A stretch of DNA of 64,000 nt from an uncultured Desulfobacterales bacterium. GTDB lineage: Bacteria > Desulfobacterota > Desulfobulbia > Desulfobulbales > Desulfocapsaceae. Below the pieces are notes generated by a model. It was given only the letters and a program-made list of their open reading frames with translations. It was not told the DNA's origin and made no database searches. Made by a program: the position numbers and the translations under genes. This document shows positions 62,724 through 64,000 of this stretch, one piece after another (within the stretch, counting starts at the first letter, position 1; every line of letters starts with the position of its first letter). The stretch is from positions 47,667 to 111,666 of the forward strand of contig CALGIJ010000040.1 of assembly GCA_937915545.1 (NCBI GenBank), read 5' to 3'.

Positions 62724-63815
62724 ATGACTAGTAAATCCCTTGCTGAATTAGAGCAACAATCATATTTGGAAGATGATAGCATCGAAGTCCCTCCCCCGGA
62801 TATTGTCGCATATAATGAATCCCGTTCTTGTGCAGACCTATATCGGATGTATAAGCAAGGAGTCTTAAACATACAACCTGAATTCCAACGCGAAATCGTC
62901 TGGAAAGGTCCAGCTCAAACTCGATTTCTTGATTCCTTGATAAAACAATTGCCAATCCCAAGTATGTGTTTCAGCATGGACTTTAGGGCTGGCAAATGGC
63001 AGGTTATCGATGGGTTACAGCGCATGGCAAGCATTATTCGTTTTTTAGGGGGTGACCCCACCTGGACTCTCTCACGTCTCGACGATGTTGATCCTGAAAT
63101 TGGAGGAAAGCCAGCAAAAGATTTTCTCAATCCAGAATCTCCTCTTAACAAATATTTTCAGAGAGTTGAAAACCTCACTTTACCAATAACGGTTCTTCGT
63201 TGTGATTACTCGAAGAAACAACACACTCGTTATCTTTTCACAATTTTCCATCGTCTCAACACAGGAGCGATGAAACTAAATAACCAAGAAATTAGAAACT
63301 GCATTTATGCCGGATCGTTCAATGAATTGCTTAAAGAACTGAATAGAGATGCGAATTGGATGCGTTTAAATCGTATGAAAAAAGACACAGGATATCGCTT
63401 TACAAAGCAGGAGTTAATTCTTAGGTTATTCGCATTTTATGATTCATATAAACAATATGGAGGTCGTTTGGCACGGTTCCTTAACGACTATATGGATGAC
63501 AATAAGAATATTTCTTCTGCTGATTTACAGATTAAGCGCCTTCTTTTTACACGTACTATTTCTGCTGTTTTTAACAAAATATACAATGGCATTCCTCCTG
63601 GAAAGACACCATTGTCAATTGTCGAAGCAACTTTAGTCGGGGTTGCACACAATATTGCTAAAATAGAGAACATATCATCACAAGATGCTAATCAAAAATA
63701 TCAACTGCTACTAAATCATGATGAGTTCTCAGAACAAAAATTACTTGAAGGTTTATCAGGTAAATCTCGTGTAATTGGTCGTATGGATGCTGCCATCAAT
63801 ATATTCGCTAATTAG
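62724..63815 (+). CDS. DUF262 (GmrSD N-terminal-like) protein
   Basis: The 363-residue protein carries the ParB/Srx-type DUF262 signature: IQPEFQREIVW (50-60), a spaced SLIKQLPIPS (71-80) and VIDGLQR (94-100). The usual DGQQR reads DGLQR. DUF262 domains act as NTP-dependent regulatory or nuclease modules, including the GmrS part of the type IV restriction enzyme GmrSD and several anti-phage systems. AAGGAG at 62711-62716 supports the start. A HEPN-like ORF begins 2 nt after its stop, which suggests a two-gene unit. Confidence 0.85.
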   Translation: MTSKSLAELEQQSYLEDDSIEVPPPDIVAYNESRSCADLYRMYKQGVLNIQPEFQREIVWKGPAQTRFLDSLIKQLPIPSMCFSMDFRAGKWQVIDGLQRMASIIRFLGGDPTWTLSRLDDVDPEIGGKPAKDFLNPESPLNKYFQRVENLTLPITVLRCDYSKKQHTRYLFTIFHRLNTGAMKLNNQEIRNCIYAGSFNELLKELNRDANWMRLNRMKKDTGYRFTKQELILRLFAFYDSYKQYGGRLARFLNDYMDDNKNISSADLQIKRLLFTRTISAVFNKIYNGIPPGKTPLSIVEATLVGVAHNIAKIENISSQDANQKYQLLLNHDEFSEQKLLEGLSGKSRVIGRMDAAINIFAN

Positions 63816-63817
63816 TC

Positions 63818-63997
63818 ATGGTCACAAAAGGCTATATCCTTTCAAACCTTCAGCAGATCGAAAGGCTTTATAATGAGTCCTCGACCTCAATACAAAAAGG
63901 CTTGTTCTACTCAAAACTCGCAATCATCGAACTTTGTGGATGGATTCACTGCTGTCTCATAGTTAATTCCACAGAGAAAGTTGTGGAGAAGCGATGA
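63818..63997 (+). CDS. HEPN-like ORF, N-terminal part only or frame-disrupted
   Basis: The first 43 of 59 residues (MVTKGYILSNLQQIERLYNE, then GLFYSKLAIIELCGWI) look like the N-terminus of a DUF262-associated HEPN protein, a family of likely RNases. After W42-I43 the family pattern stops and the frame ends at TGA 63995-63997. No other frame continues it. It may be a truncated gene, a frameshift or a sequencing error; the edge of the window prevents a decision. Confidence 0.45.
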   Translation: MVTKGYILSNLQQIERLYNESSTSIQKGLFYSKLAIIELCGWIHCCLIVNSTEKVVEKR

Positions 63998-64000
63998 TTT

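Larger units (their letters stand above)
62691..64000 (+). mobile_element. Gene cassette 2, incomplete at the window edge
   Basis: It starts at TTCGCAAG after the attC of cassette 1. By the same rule its own attC should contain CTTGCGAAC or a near match; no such site is present before 64000, so the cassette continues past the window. It holds a DUF262 gene and the start of a HEPN-like ORF. Confidence 0.6.

Overview
The window is a 64 kb chromosomal stretch from a Gram-negative dissimilatory sulfate reducer of the Desulfobacterota, most likely Desulfobulbales-like; the assignment is inferred from gene content only. The marker is the left end: the C-terminus of AprA (adenylylsulfate reductase) followed by qmoABC, the membrane complex that passes electrons to AprAB. 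LptG/F, the undecaprenyl-PP and CDP-DAG genes and RseP agree with a diderm cell.

Layout. (1) 1-5413: aprA end, terminator, a large hairpin, qmoABC, terminator. (2) 5473-39309: the translation and transcription block. It runs tRNA-Thr/Tyr/Gly/Thr-tuf1, rpmG, tRNA-Trp, secE-nusG-rplKAJL-rpoBC, then rpsL-rpsG-fusA-tuf2 and the S10, spc and alpha operons through rplQ. The order is classical, but adk is absent between secY and map, and terminator-like hairpins interrupt the block after tuf1 and after rplO. (3) 39342-50955: a YkgJ-family protein, then rpsB-tsf-pyrH-frr-uppS-cdsA-dxr-rseP-tsaB-ispG-proS, a growth cluster linking translation, recycling factor, undecaprenyl-PP, phospholipid and MEP isoprenoid synthesis. 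(4) 51053-60049: a RelA/SpoT homologue with an apparently dead hydrolase site, an Smr-domain protein, an FKBP isomerase, lptG/F on the minus strand, a DHH phosphoesterase and a tandem pair of divergent glgC-type genes. (5) 60151-64000: an accessory region that starts at tRNA-Arg(CCT). It holds a tyrosine recombinase without a visible IntI-type insertion, a truncated minus-strand gene remnant, and an AT-rich tail with integron-type gene cassettes.

The most interesting part is the right end. A cassette at 61823-62690 carries a PLD-like protein and ends in a well-formed attC site: the R'' element is an exact complement of the cassette's own first bases, and the L arms pair with one extrahelical base. 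The next cassette, cut by the window edge, carries a DUF262 (GmrSD-type) protein followed 2 nt later by the start of a HEPN-like ORF, a pairing suggestive of a defence module. No integron integrase is visible in the window.

Six ribosomal protein genes appear to start with TTG, five ribosomal proteins keep zinc-binding cysteines, and the two tuf genes look identical over the whole coding sequence.
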